Counted from the stretch's first letter, positions 1-8,648 are shown. The stretch: 64,000 bases of DNA from Pseudomonas putida (GCF_026625125.1 NZ_CP113097.1:4388001-4452000), one strand, 5' to 3'. Notes: a model not told the origin generated them from the letters alone. Numbers and translations are program-made.

Positions 1-714
1 TTCGCCCGGCAACATGGCTGGAATGCCGTGGTCAACGACCTGGCCCTGCTCACCCAGCACATCGGCCAGCAGTTCCCCTGCACACCCCTGTTCCTGTTCG
101 GCCACAGCATGGGCAGCTACATCGCCCAGGCCTACCTGATGCACCACAGCGGCAGCGTGCACGGGGCGATCCTCAGTGGCTCCAATTTCCAGCCGCCGGC
201 GCTGTATCGCCTGGCGCGCCTGATCGCCCGGCTGGAGGCCTGGCGCCAAGGGCCGCAAGGCAAGAGTGCGCTGATCGAGTGGCTTTCGTTCGGTTCGTTC
301 AACAAAGCATTCAAACCCAACCGCACACCCTTCGACTGGCTCAGCCGCGACCCTGACGAGGTGGACAGGTACGTCAGCGACCCTTTGTGCGGTTTTCGCT
401 GCAGCAACCAGTTGTGGCTAGACTTGCTGCTCGGCCTGGCGCAGATCAGCCAGGCGAAGAACCTTGCGCAGATCGATCCGAACCTGCCGTTGCTGGTGAT
501 TGGCGGTGAATGTGATCCGGTGAGTGCCGGCAAGCGTCTCACCCATCTGGCCGACGCCCTGCGCGCGACCGGCAATCGACATGTACAACTGCGCGTCTAC
601 CCGAAGGCGCGCCACGAAGTGCTCAATGAACTCAACCGGGACGAGGTCACCGCCGATATCCTCGCGTGGCTGGAACAGGCGCTGGCCCTTGGCCGCCCTG
701 CCCGCAGTGAATGA
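1..714 (+). CDS. Alpha/beta hydrolase (serine aminopeptidase/monoacylglycerol-lipase-like), 5' partial
   Basis: The reading frame is open from base 1, so the true start lies outside the window; the first in-frame GTG at 28 is not a convincing start. The visible part carries the nucleophile elbow GHSMG (bases about 100-115), typical of Hydrolase_4 lipases and lysophospholipases. Further on are the likely acid in the GGECDPVS stretch and a C-terminal His in KARHEV, which would complete a Ser-Asp-His triad. It would hydrolyse an ester or lipid substrate in the cytoplasm. It ends 33 bp before the phaJ-like gene on the same strand, so co-transcription with a PHA/fatty-acid gene is plausible. Family is secure; substrate is unknown. 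Confidence 0.85.
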   Translation, partial: FARQHGWNAVVNDLALLTQHIGQQFPCTPLFLFGHSMGSYIAQAYLMHHSGSVHGAILSGSNFQPPALYRLARLIARLEAWRQGPQGKSALIEWLSFGSFNKAFKPNRTPFDWLSRDPDEVDRYVSDPLCGFRCSNQLWLDLLLGLAQISQAKNLAQIDPNLPLLVIGGECDPVSAGKRLTHLADALRATGNRHVQLRVYPKARHEVLNELNRDEVTADILAWLEQALALGRPARSE

Positions 715-747
715 TAACGGCCTTGTCCGCCCATCAAGGAAGCGCCA

Positions 748-1218
748 ATGACCCAGGTCACCAACACGCCTTACGAAGCTCTAGAAGTCGGCCAGAAGGC
801 CAGTTACGAAAAGTCTGTGGAAGAACGTGACATCCAGCTGTTCGCCGCGATGTCCGGTGACCACAACCCGGTGCACCTGGATGCCGAATTCGCAGCCAAG
901 AGCATGTTCCGTGAGCGCATCGCCCATGGCATGTTCAGCGGCGCGCTGATCAGCGCGGCAGTGGCCTGCACCCTGCCCGGCCCCGGGACCATCTACCTGG
1001 GCCAGAAGATGAGCTTCCAGAAGCCGGTGAAAATCGGCGATACCTTGACCGTACGCCTGGAAATCCTCGAAAAGCTGCCCAAATTCAAAGTGCGTATCGC
1101 CACCAACGTGTACAACCAGAACGATGAGCTGGTGGTAGAGGGCGAGGCAGAGATCCTGGCGCCGCGCAAGCAGCAGACGGTAGAGCTGGTATCGCCGCCG
1201 AACTTCGTCGCCAGCTGA
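748..1218 (+). CDS. phaJ: MaoC-type (R)-specific enoyl-CoA hydratase, PhaJ-like
   Basis: A 156-aa single hot-dog-fold protein, the usual PhaJ length. The hydratase-2 signature is intact at residues about 34-45 (MSGDHNPVHLDAEF), including the catalytic Asp and His. Enzymes of this family hydrate trans-2-enoyl-CoA from beta-oxidation to (R)-3-hydroxyacyl-CoA, the precursor of medium-chain polyhydroxyalkanoate. The ATG at 748 follows AAGGAAGCGCCA, a good ribosome-binding site. It lies downstream of a lipase-like hydrolase. Length and motif fit PhaJ1 better than the other paralogues, but the number cannot be fixed without comparison. Confidence 0.88.
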   Translation: MTQVTNTPYEALEVGQKASYEKSVEERDIQLFAAMSGDHNPVHLDAEFAAKSMFRERIAHGMFSGALISAAVACTLPGPGTIYLGQKMSFQKPVKIGDTLTVRLEILEKLPKFKVRIATNVYNQNDELVVEGEAEILAPRKQQTVELVSPPNFVAS

Positions 1219-1258
1219 TCATTCAGGCAGTACCGGCGACAGGGCCGGTGCTGCCGGG

Positions 1259-2497
1259 TCATTCCAACGCCTTGAGCTTGCCCTCGATATGCCGCCGCTC
1301 CGGCGCCTGACGCGTCAAGTCCAGCGCCTGCCGCCAGGCCGCACGGGCCTTTTCAACCTGCCCCAACTGGCAATGCAGCTCCGCCCTTGCCGCATGCGCC
1401 AGGTGGTAGTCGCGCAACTCACCCGTCGCCAGGATCGTTTCAACCTCCACCAACCCCGCCTGCGGCCCATCCCGTTTGGCCAGTGCCACCGCTCGGTTGA
1501 GCGCCACCACTGGTGACGGCCATTGCCGCTGCAGCACATCGTAAAGGCCGACAATCTGTGCCCAGTCCGTTTCACTGGCGCTCCTGGCCTGCGCATGCAC
1601 CGCTGCAATGGCCGCCTGCACCGTGTAGGCACCGAACGCCCGGCTGCGCAACGCCCGCTGCACCAGTTCACAACCTTCATTGATTTGCGCACTGTCCCAC
1701 AGGCTTCGATCCTGCTGGTCGAGCAGCACCAGATTGCCCTCGGCATCGCACCGTGCTCGCTGGCGTGAGACCTGCAGCAACATCAGCGCCAGCAACCCGA
1801 CCGCCTCCGGGTCCGGTAGCAACTGCACCAGCAAGCGGCCCAGCCGAATCGCTTCGTCACTTAACGCCTGCTGCAACAAAGCCTCGCCCGAAGACGCCGA
1901 ATAGCCTTCGTTGAACACCAGGTAAATCACCCGCAACACGCTTTCCAGGCGCTCAGGCAATTCGTTCAGCTCCGGCACCTGGTAAGGGATGCGTGCATCG
2001 CGGATCTTGGCCTTGGCGCGCACGATGCGTTGGGCGATGGTCGCCGGGCTCTGCAGGAAGGCACGGGCGATCTGCTCGGTGGTCAGGTCACAGACTTCGC
2101 GCAGGGTCAACGGCACCTGCGCATCGGCAGCCAGGGCCGGGTGGCAACATGTGAAAATCAGCCGCAGGCGATCATCGGCGAGCAGCGCCTCTTCACTGGG
2201 GTCTGGCCCCTGGCCCTCGATGAGCATGATCAGGTCAGCCTGGGAACGGTCGAAACGCGCGCGGCGCCGCACCGCGTCAATGGCCTTGAAACGGCCGGTC
2301 GATACCAGCCATGCACGTGGATTTTGCGGGATACCGTCGCGTTGCCAGCGCTCGACGGCAATGAAGAAGGCATCATGCATGGCCTCCTCTGCCAGGTCGA
2401 AATCCCCCAGCAGGCGGATCAGCGTGGCCAGGATACGCCGTGAGTCCCGGCGGTAAACCGCCTCGATTTCAGCGCGCACCTGCAACAGCGTTGCCAT
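1259..2497 (-). CDS. ECF sigma factor with long C-terminal extension (ECF42/DUF6596-like)
   Basis: About 412 aa, far longer than a normal ECF sigma factor (about 190 aa). Residues about 10-170 hold sigma region 2 (DFDLAEEAMHDAFFIAVERW) and region 4 (LTTEQIARAFLQSPATIAQRI). The remaining roughly 230 residues are helical and TPR/SigJ-like (VFNEGYSASSGE, VALNRAVALAKRDGP), the hallmark of ECF42 sigmas that work with YCII/DGPF proteins rather than an anti-sigma. The start at 2497 is chosen because the preceding gene's TGA overlaps this ATG (TGATG); upstream in-frame codons lie inside that gene. It is the last gene of the operon 3818-1259. No anti-sigma gene is visible. Targets and inducing signal are unknown. 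Confidence 0.85.
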   Translation of the reverse strand: MATLLQVRAEIEAVYRRDSRRILATLIRLLGDFDLAEEAMHDAFFIAVERWQRDGIPQNPRAWLVSTGRFKAIDAVRRRARFDRSQADLIMLIEGQGPDPSEEALLADDRLRLIFTCCHPALAADAQVPLTLREVCDLTTEQIARAFLQSPATIAQRIVRAKAKIRDARIPYQVPELNELPERLESVLRVIYLVFNEGYSASSGEALLQQALSDEAIRLGRLLVQLLPDPEAVGLLALMLLQVSRQRARCDAEGNLVLLDQQDRSLWDSAQINEGCELVQRALRSRAFGAYTVQAAIAAVHAQARSASETDWAQIVGLYDVLQRQWPSPVVALNRAVALAKRDGPQAGLVEVETILATGELRDYHLAHAARAELHCQLGQVEKARAAWRQALDLTRQAPERRHIEGKLKALE

Positions 2498-2982
2498 CAG
2501 TCCGGCATCCGCTGGGTCACCACCTCCACCAGGCGGTCCAGGCTTTCTCCCCACCCCTGGTGAAACCCCATTTCTTCATGGGCCGTGCAGTCGGCAGCGC
2601 TCCAGTGCCAGGCCCGAGCGGTATAGCGGGTCTTGCCATGTTCCTCGTCAAACGTCACCACTGCGGTCATGAAGGCTTTGGCAGACGGCACCCAGCCTGG
2701 CCCGAACGCATCGGTGAACACCAGCCGACGTGGCGCGGCAATCTCCAGGAACACACCCTGGGTGGGGTACTCGGTACCGTCGGGCGCGCGCATCAAGGTA
2801 CGAAACAGGCCGCCGACCCAGAGCTGCATTTCACATTCCGGCGTGGTCATGCCGTGCGGCCCCCACCACTGCATCAGCCACCGGGGTTCGGTCCAGGCAC
2901 GAAACACCTTGGTGGGCGGGGCGTCGATCAGGCGGCTGATGGACAACTCGTGCTGCGCTTGCGCAGGTTGGGCAAGGCTCAT
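2497..2982 (-). CDS. SRPBCC/AHSA1 (Hsp90 ATPase activator homologue 1) family protein
   Basis: 161 aa. The N-terminal LSISRLIDAPPTKVFRAWTEP and WWGPHGMTTPECEM are the standard opening of AHSA1/CalC-type START-like proteins, and the C-terminal WGESLDRLVEVV helix closes the hydrophobic pocket. Such proteins bind small hydrophobic ligands; many sit next to ECF42-type sigma factors and YCII proteins in bacterial genomes. Its stop overlaps the sigma-factor start and it lies 21 bp after the YCII gene, so translation is probably coupled. The ligand is unknown. Confidence 0.82.
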   Translation of the reverse strand: MSLAQPAQAQHELSISRLIDAPPTKVFRAWTEPRWLMQWWGPHGMTTPECEMQLWVGGLFRTLMRAPDGTEYPTQGVFLEIAAPRRLVFTDAFGPGWVPSAKAFMTAVVTFDEEHGKTRYTARAWHWSAADCTAHEEMGFHQGWGESLDRLVEVVTQRMPD

Positions 2983-3003
2983 TCTTGTTGTTCTCCATTG
3001 CGG

Positions 3004-3348
3004 TCAGGGTTGCAGGTCGCGCACGGGCCTCACTTCAACGCTGCCGACCCGTGCTGCCGGGATGCCTTTGGCAATGTTCAATGCCTCGTTGAGATCGCGG
3101 GCATCGACCAGGTAAAAACCCGCGAGCTGCTCTTTGGTCTCGGCGAACGGGCCATCGGTCAGGCTCATGTGGCCACTGCGCACGCGCACCGTGGTTGCGG
3201 TCTGCACCGGTTTCAGCGCCTCGGCCGCGAGCATGCGCCCACAGCGCTGCAGCGACTCGGCGTAAGCCATGCATTCGGCGTCTTCGGGGCTGTCGGGCAG
3301 GCTGTGCAGCAGCCCCTCGTCACAATAGACCAGGCACAGGTATTTCAT
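3004..3348 (-). CDS. YCII/DGPF-domain protein (ECF42 partner)
   Basis: 114 aa. It begins MKYLCLVYCDE and contains the family hallmark DGPFAETKEQLAGFYLVDA at about residues 68-86, where the His/Asp-type YCII pocket lies. An ATG at 3348 preceded by GGAGATCACC sets the start; the longer upstream frame is non-coding. DGPF proteins are the conserved neighbours of ECF42 sigma factors and are thought to feed a signal to the sigma C-terminal extension, although the mechanism is not established. It is co-oriented with a SnoaL-like gene upstream and the SRPBCC and sigma genes downstream. Confidence 0.88.
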   Translation of the reverse strand: MKYLCLVYCDEGLLHSLPDSPEDAECMAYAESLQRCGRMLAAEALKPVQTATTVRVRSGHMSLTDGPFAETKEQLAGFYLVDARDLNEALNIAKGIPAARVGSVEVRPVRDLQP

Positions 3349-3392
3349 GGTGATCTCCACGGCATTGGCAACGTGCGTTTGGCGATAGCGGA

Positions 3393-3818
3393 TCAGGGTT
3401 TGAGATCGAACAGCGCTTTCTGGGTTTCCATATCGAAAGGCGCCGACCAATGTTCGTGGATGACCCGCCACTGGCCGGCGGCCTTGCGATAGCCCACGGT
3501 GACACGCATGAAACCGCACTGGCTTTCGTCGTCCGACGGGCCGCAGCGGTTGAGCCAATGGGCCAGGCCCAAGTCGCCATCGGCGTATACCGTGAGTTCG
3601 GCCAATTCGAAAATCATCGGGCCGGTGCAAAAGCCCATGCACAATTCCCAATGGGCCTGGTACGTGGCCTTGCCCTTGAACTGCAATTGCTTGATCGCAT
3701 CGAAGGCGACGATGTCGTCGGCATAGGGGGCGGTGATTGCTGGGATGTCACGATCGCGCACCGCTTGCATCCAGCGCTCGATCAGTTCACGGATTTCGCT
3801 TTCGGCCTGGGTATTCAT
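3393..3818 (-). CDS. SnoaL-like/NTF2-fold protein
   Basis: 141 aa. The pattern IRELIERWMQAVRDRDIPAI, then YADDIVAFD and a C-terminal WRVIHEHWSAPF is typical of DUF4440/SnoaL_3 NTF2-like domains, which form a conical pocket and dimerise. Some act as small isomerases or cyclases, many as stress proteins of unknown role. The start at 3818 follows GGAGAGCTCCTC; an upstream in-frame codon at 3890 has no ribosome-binding site. It is the first gene of the four-gene ECF sigma operon, so it is likely under the same control. Confidence 0.8.
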   Translation of the reverse strand: MNTQAESEIRELIERWMQAVRDRDIPAITAPYADDIVAFDAIKQLQFKGKATYQAHWELCMGFCTGPMIFELAELTVYADGDLGLAHWLNRCGPSDDESQCGFMRVTVGYRKAAGQWRVIHEHWSAPFDMETQKALFDLKP

Positions 3819-3944
3819 GAGGAGCTCTCCGACGTGCTGGTGGCGCCGGTACTCGGCGCCTTCACCACTGGTCGAACGGGAGCGCAGCAAATCGACAACA
3901 GGCAGAAAAAAGGCTGAAGAGCGTGGTTGCCCCCCAGTAGCCGC

Positions 3945-4589
3945 CTACACCGCCGGGCTGGCCAGTATGAATTCGCGATAACCTGAAACGATCACGTACA
4001 CCGCGAAATAGCAGAAAATCGCCGCCGAAAGCAGGTACGACCAGGTCAGCAAACGGTCACCGAGCAGGCGCCCACCATGGCTGGCGATGCCGCACAGGCT
4101 CAGGCACCAGACCAGCCCTGCGGCGAAAAAGCCGCCAAGAAACAAGCCGGCCTCCAGCACGCTACCGCCACCGGAGCGGGATATCAGCACGCCACCGACA
4201 GCGGCGAACCACAAAATGGCGGTGGGCGACGACATGGCCAGGAAGATACCGCGCATGAACTCGCGCCAGGCCGATTCCGCCACCGCCTCGCTACGCACTT
4301 GCATGTGCCCACCGCGCCAGGCCGCCAGCAGCATCTTCAGGGCGAACCACACCAGCAGCGCCGAACCACCCAGCCACAAGGCCCAGCGCACGCTCTCGAA
4401 CTGCAGCAACACGGTCATGCCGGCCAGCGCTGCGATTGCGTACACCAGGTCACCGACGCACGTCCCCAGGCCGAGCCAGAAGCCTTGCAGGAAACCGCGC
4501 TGCATGGCCAAGGTGATCATGGCGATATTGGCCACACCGATATCCAGGCACAAGGACAGGCTGAGGAGAAAACCGTTGGAGAAAGGCAT
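3945..4589 (-). CDS. LysE/RhtB family amino-acid exporter
   Basis: 214 aa, the normal LysE length, with about six hydrophobic segments. The N-terminus (LSLSLCLDIGVANIAMITLAMQRGF) is the LysE family start, and AMSSPTAILWFAAVGG around residues 120-135 is the conserved fourth-segment signature. It would be an inner-membrane exporter of amino acids or related metabolites. It lies between the ECF operon and the threonine dehydratase gene, all on the minus strand. The gap of 111 bp to the dehydratase gene leaves room for its own promoter. Substrate unknown. Confidence 0.85.
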   Translation of the reverse strand: MPFSNGFLLSLSLCLDIGVANIAMITLAMQRGFLQGFWLGLGTCVGDLVYAIAALAGMTVLLQFESVRWALWLGGSALLVWFALKMLLAAWRGGHMQVRSEAVAESAWREFMRGIFLAMSSPTAILWFAAVGGVLISRSGGGSVLEAGLFLGGFFAAGLVWCLSLCGIASHGGRLLGDRLLTWSYLLSAAIFCYFAVYVIVSGYREFILASPAV

Positions 4590-4700
4590 GGGGTACTCGA
4601 TGGCCGCTGATGAGCGCCGTAGAGCCTACCACGAGTAGGTTGCATCAGGTTCCCATCACAACAAGGCTGTCAAACCCAGCTGGCACTCATGGCAAAAGAA

Positions 4701-5669
4701 TCATTCAAAACCTTCACTACCCGTGAGAATCTGCGCATACCGGCCCCGGTCCACGTTCGCCCCGCTCAACACCACCGCCACACGCTTGCCGGCCTGCCGT
4801 TCGCGCTCTTGCATCAACGCGGCCAGCGCTGCAGCGCCTGCACCTTCGGCAGTGTTGTGCGTAGCCTCGTGGTAAACCCGCATGGCCTCGGCGACCTCAC
4901 TGTCGGTGACCCGCACGATCCGCGCAGCATGTTCGTGCACCAGGGCAAAGGCTTGTGGATGGGGTACCCGGCAAGCCATGCCATCGGCGAAGGTTTCAGC
5001 AGTAGCGGTGGTGACGATACGACCCTGCTCGAAGCTTTGTGCATGGGCATCGGCGGCACTGGACACCACGCCGACGATCTGGGTACTCAAACCTAGCAGG
5101 TTACGCGCCTGGATCAGCCCGCAAATGCCTGACCCCATGCCGATCGGCACGTAAACGCAGTCCAGATCACGCACAGCCTCAAACAGCTCCAGGGCATAAG
5201 TGGCCACGCCGCGCACCAACTCCGGGTGAAACGAAGGCACCATGGCATAACCCAATTCTTCAGCCAGCCGCGCCGCTTCCTCACGGGCCACATCGAAGTC
5301 CACACCATACTCGACCAACTCGGCGCCCAGCGAGCGCATGGCAGCGTTCTTCTCTGAGGAGTTGCCCTCAGGCACTACGATGACCAACGCAATACCTGCC
5401 TGCCGCGCCGCCAGGGCCATGCTTTGCCCGTGGTTGCCACGTGTCGCGGTCACCAGCCCGCGGGGTGGATTGCCGCCGGCCAGCAGCGAGCCCACATACA
5501 CCAGCCCGCCCCGGACCTTGAAGGCCCCGGTAGGTGCGTGATTTTCGTGCTTCACCCACACCTTGCAGCCCAGCCGCTCAGCCAGCAACGGCCAGGCGTG
5601 CTGGGGGGTGGCGGGTACGTGTTGGTGAACGTAATCGGCGGCTTCGCGCAGGGCGGCGAGGTCGAACAT
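4701..5669 (-). CDS. Threonine/serine dehydratase (PLP fold type II)
   Basis: 322 aa. The PLP lysine motif is clear (APTGAFKVRGG, Lys near residue 53), followed by the phosphate loop region GSGICGLI at about 190 and SGANVD near the C-terminus. It lacks the C-terminal ACT-like domain of biosynthetic IlvA, so it is of the short catabolic type that deaminates L-threonine or L-serine to a 2-oxo acid. The start at 5669 is preferred to the ATG at 5678 because GAGAAGGG lies about 9 bp before it. It is divergent from a MocR-type PLP-binding regulator, with two candidate operator sites in between, so control by that regulator is likely. Ectoine-type dehydratases look similar, but no ectoine genes are nearby. 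Confidence 0.85.
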   Translation of the reverse strand: MFDLAALREAADYVHQHVPATPQHAWPLLAERLGCKVWVKHENHAPTGAFKVRGGLVYVGSLLAGGNPPRGLVTATRGNHGQSMALAARQAGIALVIVVPEGNSSEKNAAMRSLGAELVEYGVDFDVAREEAARLAEELGYAMVPSFHPELVRGVATYALELFEAVRDLDCVYVPIGMGSGICGLIQARNLLGLSTQIVGVVSSAADAHAQSFEQGRIVTTATAETFADGMACRVPHPQAFALVHEHAARIVRVTDSEVAEAMRVYHEATHNTAEGAGAAALAALMQERERQAGKRVAVVLSGANVDRGRYAQILTGSEGFE

Positions 5670-5720
5670 GGCGATCATCCCTTCTCGGTGTGTAGTTGAT
5701 CCGATCCTAAGCGACGGGCA

Positions 5721-5756
5721 TTGTATGGGTACAACCTTATATTGCATGGGTAGCAA
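5721..5756. promoter_or_regulatory. Candidate MocR operator: two TTGyATGGGTA repeats 21 bp apart
   Basis: TTGTATGGGTACAA (5721-5734) and TTGCATGGGTAGCAA (5742-5756) share the core ATGGGTA, whose copies start at 5725 and 5746. The 21-bp offset is two helical turns, and the ends of each copy are inverted (TTG...CAA). This arrangement, two direct repeats on one face of the DNA in a divergent promoter, is known for MocR/PdxR-type regulators. Both copies contain an ATG in frame with the regulator gene, so the operator overlaps its 5' end. Confidence 0.6.
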
Positions 5757-7104
5757 TTTCGTGTGGATCCCGCAGCTCGTCGATGATGACCAACCCCGGT
5801 ATCTAGCCTTGGTCGATGCAATAGGCAACGCAATCGAGAGCGGCGTGCTCAAGGTCGGTGACCGCCTGCCGCCGCAACGGCGGCTAGCCTGGAAACTGGG
5901 CCTGAACCCCAGCACCACCCAACAAGCCTACCGTGAAGCCGCCGCCCGCCACCTGGTGGCCGGCGAGGTGGGCCGCGGGACCTATGTGCTGGCTGGAAGC
6001 AAGGAAGCGACCTTGTTTCGCCTCAAGCACTGCGAAGGGCAAAAAACGCTGATCGACCTGTCGACCAATGTGCCAGTCGCCGATCCGCACAATCATGATC
6101 TGCACGACTGCTTGCGCCAGCTGCTGCAAGCTCGCGACCAGGGCTTGCTCGATCATTACCTGGGCCCCGAGCAGTTGCTGCTGGGGCGCATCCGTGGCGC
6201 CCACTGGCTGGCCAATCGCGGCCTGGCCCTGTCGGCGGACCAACTGTTGCTGTGCGGCGGGGCCCAGCAGGCGCTGGCACTGGTACTGCAGTCATTCTGC
6301 CAGGCGGGCGAGCCCGTGATGCTTGAAGCCCTGACCGCGCCGGGCATCAAGGCCGCCTGCCGGCAACTGCGGCTGCCGGTGCATGGCGTGGCCCTGGACG
6401 ACCAAGGCCTGCGGCCCGATGACCTGGACCGGGTGGCACGCGCCAGCGGTGCCCGCGTGCTGGTGACCACCCCCACCCTGCACAACCCCACAGGCGCCTG
6501 CATGGATGATGGTCGCCGCCAGGCAATCGCTGGGGTGGTCAAACGCCTGGGGCTGCTGGTGATCGAGGATGATGTTTATGGCGCGCTCAGCGGACGACCG
6601 CCGCATTACCCATTATTGGGCGATCAGGGGATCTACATCAGCAGCCTGTCCAAGACGGTGGCTGCAGGCTTGAGGCTGGGCTGGATCGTGGCCAGCCCGA
6701 AGTTGCTGTCACAGGTCGACCCGCACGCCCAGGCCAGCCACTGGCCCGTGTCGCCATTGGCCCTGCATGTCGCCTGCCAGTGGATCGATGACGGCACTGC
6801 CGCCCGGCGGCTGGCCTGGCAGAAAGCAGAACTTAGCCAGCGCTGGCGCCTGGCACGCAGGCTACTGGCCGATGGGCTGCACAACACAGGCCAGCCTTCA
6901 CCCCACGCGTGGCTGGGCACGCCGCAGGGGGCTGAGGGGGTGGTACGGCGGTGCCGTGAGCAAGGTGTGGAAGTCGTCCCGGCGAGTGTCTTCGCCATTG
7001 GCGCGAGCGAGGTGCAGGCCGTGCGCATCAGCCTGTCGGCGGCAAGCAGCCGGGCTGAACTGAAACGAGGGCTGGAGGTGGTACGGCAGGTACTGTCCGG
7101 ATAA
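5746..7104 (+). CDS. MocR-type GntR regulator with aminotransferase domain
   Basis: About 452 aa. An N-terminal winged helix (residues about 12-85: YLALVDAIGNAIESGVLKVGDRLPP, then LGLNPSTTQQAYREA) is fused to a fold-type-I aminotransferase domain. The PLP-lysine region is SSLSKTVAAGLRLGW. Such proteins use PLP or PLP-amino-acid adducts as effectors instead of catalysing transamination. The start is uncertain: ATG 5725, ATG 5746 and GTG 5761 are all in frame, and the first two lie inside the putative operator. It is divergent from the threonine dehydratase gene, its most likely target, and it probably also regulates itself. Confidence 0.87.
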   Translation: MGSNFVWIPQLVDDDQPRYLALVDAIGNAIESGVLKVGDRLPPQRRLAWKLGLNPSTTQQAYREAAARHLVAGEVGRGTYVLAGSKEATLFRLKHCEGQKTLIDLSTNVPVADPHNHDLHDCLRQLLQARDQGLLDHYLGPEQLLLGRIRGAHWLANRGLALSADQLLLCGGAQQALALVLQSFCQAGEPVMLEALTAPGIKAACRQLRLPVHGVALDDQGLRPDDLDRVARASGARVLVTTPTLHNPTGACMDDGRRQAIAGVVKRLGLLVIEDDVYGALSGRPPHYPLLGDQGIYISSLSKTVAAGLRLGWIVASPKLLSQVDPHAQASHWPVSPLALHVACQWIDDGTAARRLAWQKAELSQRWRLARRLLADGLHNTGQPSPHAWLGTPQGAEGVVRRCREQGVEVVPASVFAIGASEVQAVRISLSAASSRAELKRGLEVVRQVLSG

Positions 7105-7123
7105 TGATCCGAGGGTAACGAAA

Positions 7124-7160
7124 GCGGCCTGTTCGCTGCTGCCCGGTGCGAATAGGCCGC
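7124..7160. terminator. Hairpin between convergent genes
   Basis: GCGGCCTGTTCGC (7124-7136) pairs with GCGAATAGGCCGC (7148-7160) with one mismatch and an 11-nt loop. It sits between the convergent MocR and DUF2790 genes. There is no long T run on either side, so it may slow rather than fully stop transcription. Confidence 0.55.
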
Positions 7161-7173
7161 TGACGCAGGACCA

Positions 7174-7431
7174 TCAACCCTGCTGGCAACCTTCGCCCAT
7201 GGCACGGTACTGAATGGTGTGCACCTGGCCTTGATGGTCTTCATAGGTCATGGTCGCAGGCACCACTTCGCAGACATTGGGGATGGTCGACAGGTTGATC
7301 ACCCGTTTGATGTCAAGGTTCATGGAATAGTCGTACTGCTGGGCCACAGGCTCGGTGGAGGCGGGTTTGGCCTCATCGGCAAGGGCGAACGAGGACATAC
7401 CGACCAGTGCAAGAATCAGTAATGGTTTCAT
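7174..7431 (-). CDS. DUF2790 secreted small protein
   Basis: 85 aa with a signal peptide (MKPLLILALVGMSSFALA, cleavage about residue 18-19). The mature part has YDYSMNLDIKRVINLS and VPATMTYEDHQG, the conserved DUF2790 core, and two Cys that may form a disulfide. It should be periplasmic. DUF2790 proteins are widespread in Pseudomonas, and several are induced by copper or other stress; no biochemical role is established. It is monocistronic, with 276 bp upstream before the GNAT gene. No copper box was recognised by eye. Confidence 0.85.
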   Translation of the reverse strand: MKPLLILALVGMSSFALADEAKPASTEPVAQQYDYSMNLDIKRVINLSTIPNVCEVVPATMTYEDHQGQVHTIQYRAMGEGCQQG

Positions 7432-7707
7432 GGATGTTTGGCCTTTGAATCAATCAAGCTGATCGATTGACTTCATATGCCGTCAATGGCGCGGAGAAGT
7501 TGTCATCAACTGCAAAGATGACACGAAGTACCGATCCCGCTGTGTCGTACTGCCAGGGGGGATAGGTCAAATTCTACTCCCGGCATGGAATAGTTGAACC
7601 CCGAACTCGGACATTCACCCTTGCAGTTTTTGCAACAATCTGCGACAAAGCGAAACGGTTTGATGGCCCGAAATCATTGGGCTAGAGCTGTTTGCCAGCG
7701 GAACGCC

Positions 7708-8157
7708 ATGCCTCCACTCCTTTGTACCCCACTGACCGACCTGGAACGGCGGCTGCTGGACCACTTCTATCGCCAGCATGGCTCGCGTATGCGCGCAGCC
7801 AGCGACGGTGAGTTGTGGGTGGCGCGCAGCGGCGCAATCATTGCGGGGTTGAGCTTGAGTGCTGTTGCCGGTGGCCAGTGGCTCACCGGCCTGCTGGTAG
7901 CGCCAGCGTGGCGAAACCAAGGTGTCGCCGCACGCCTGGTCCACGCAGCACTGGGCGAAGGGCGTGGCCCAACGTGGCTGTTCTGCCACCCGGACCTCGA
8001 AGCCTTTTACCACCGCCTGGGTTTCTCCCCTGCGAGCGTGTTGCCTGAAGCGCTGGGGTCACGCCTGGCCCGCTATCAACGCAGCAAACGGCTGATAGCG
8101 ATGGTGCAGGGTCAATCGTCGCTGGCGTCCAGGCCAGGGAACAGCACCTCGGTGTAA
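7708..8157 (+). CDS. GNAT family N-acetyltransferase
   Basis: About 149 aa. The acetyl-CoA-binding motif A is visible in the stretch [24 protein letters not shown] (residues about 65-88; consensus V-x-x-x-x-R-x-x-G-x-G/A), followed by the C-terminal strand FYHRLGF. The start at 7708 is preferred, because the longer frame from 7594 adds a low-quality N-terminus that overlaps the intergenic region. Its last 46 bp overlap the end of the convergent deformylase gene. The substrate cannot be inferred. Confidence 0.8.
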   Translation: MPPLLCTPLTDLERRLLDHFYRQHGSRMRAASDGELWVARSGAIIAGLSLSAVAGGQWLTGLLVAPAWRNQGVAARLVHAALGEGRGPTWLFCHPDLEAFYHRLGFSPASVLPEALGSRLARYQRSKRLIAMVQGQSSLASRPGNSTSV

Positions 8158-8648
8158 CCGAACTTGGCGAAATCCTGAATCCGCGAAGGGTACAGCCGCC
8201 CGATCAGGTGGTCGCACTCATGCTGGACCACGCGGGCATGAAACCCATCAGCGACCCGGTTGACCGGATTGCCCTGCGGGTCGATGCCCTCATAGCTGAT
8301 GTGCTTGTAGCGAGGCACGACCCCACGCAGGCCGGGCACAGACAAGCAGCCTTCCCAACCCTCCTCGATCTCAGTGGACAGCGGAGTGATCACCGGGTTG
8401 AGAAGAATGGTTTGGGGCACCGCTTCGGCATCCGGGTAACGCTCACTGCGCTCGAACCCGAAAATGACCAGTTGCAGGTCGATACCGACCTGCGGTGCGG
8501 CCAGCCCCACGCCGCCGACATGGCGCATGGTTTCGAACATGTCGTCGATCAACTGCTGCAGTTCGGCGCTGCCGATCAGGTGTGCTGGCACGGGTGCAGC
8601 GACGCGCAGCAGGCGTTCGTCGCCCATCTTGAGGATGTCACGGATCAT
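8112..8648 (-). CDS. def: Peptide deformylase (second-type)
   Basis: 178 aa with all three metal-site motifs: [10 protein letters not shown] (residues about 46-55), [11 protein letters not shown] (about 91-101, metal Cys) and [15 protein letters not shown] (about 138-152, HExxH). Deformylase removes the N-formyl group from nascent proteins. The gene is not next to fmt, unlike the main def, so this is probably the second deformylase that pseudomonads carry. Its ATG overlaps the TGA of the yihY-like gene by 4 bp (ATGA), suggesting coupled translation. The 3' end overlaps the convergent GNAT gene. Confidence 0.92.
   Translation of the reverse strand: MIRDILKMGDERLLRVAAPVPAHLIGSAELQQLIDDMFETMRHVGGVGLAAPQVGIDLQLVIFGFERSERYPDAEAVPQTILLNPVITPLSTEIEEGWEGCLSVPGLRGVVPRYKHISYEGIDPQGNPVNRVADGFHARVVQHECDHLIGRLYPSRIQDFAKFGYTEVLFPGLDASDD

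Noticed and set aside
2440..3492. 350-codon open frame on the plus strand
   Set aside because: Antisense to the SRPBCC, DGPF and SnoaL genes, whose domain motifs are clear.
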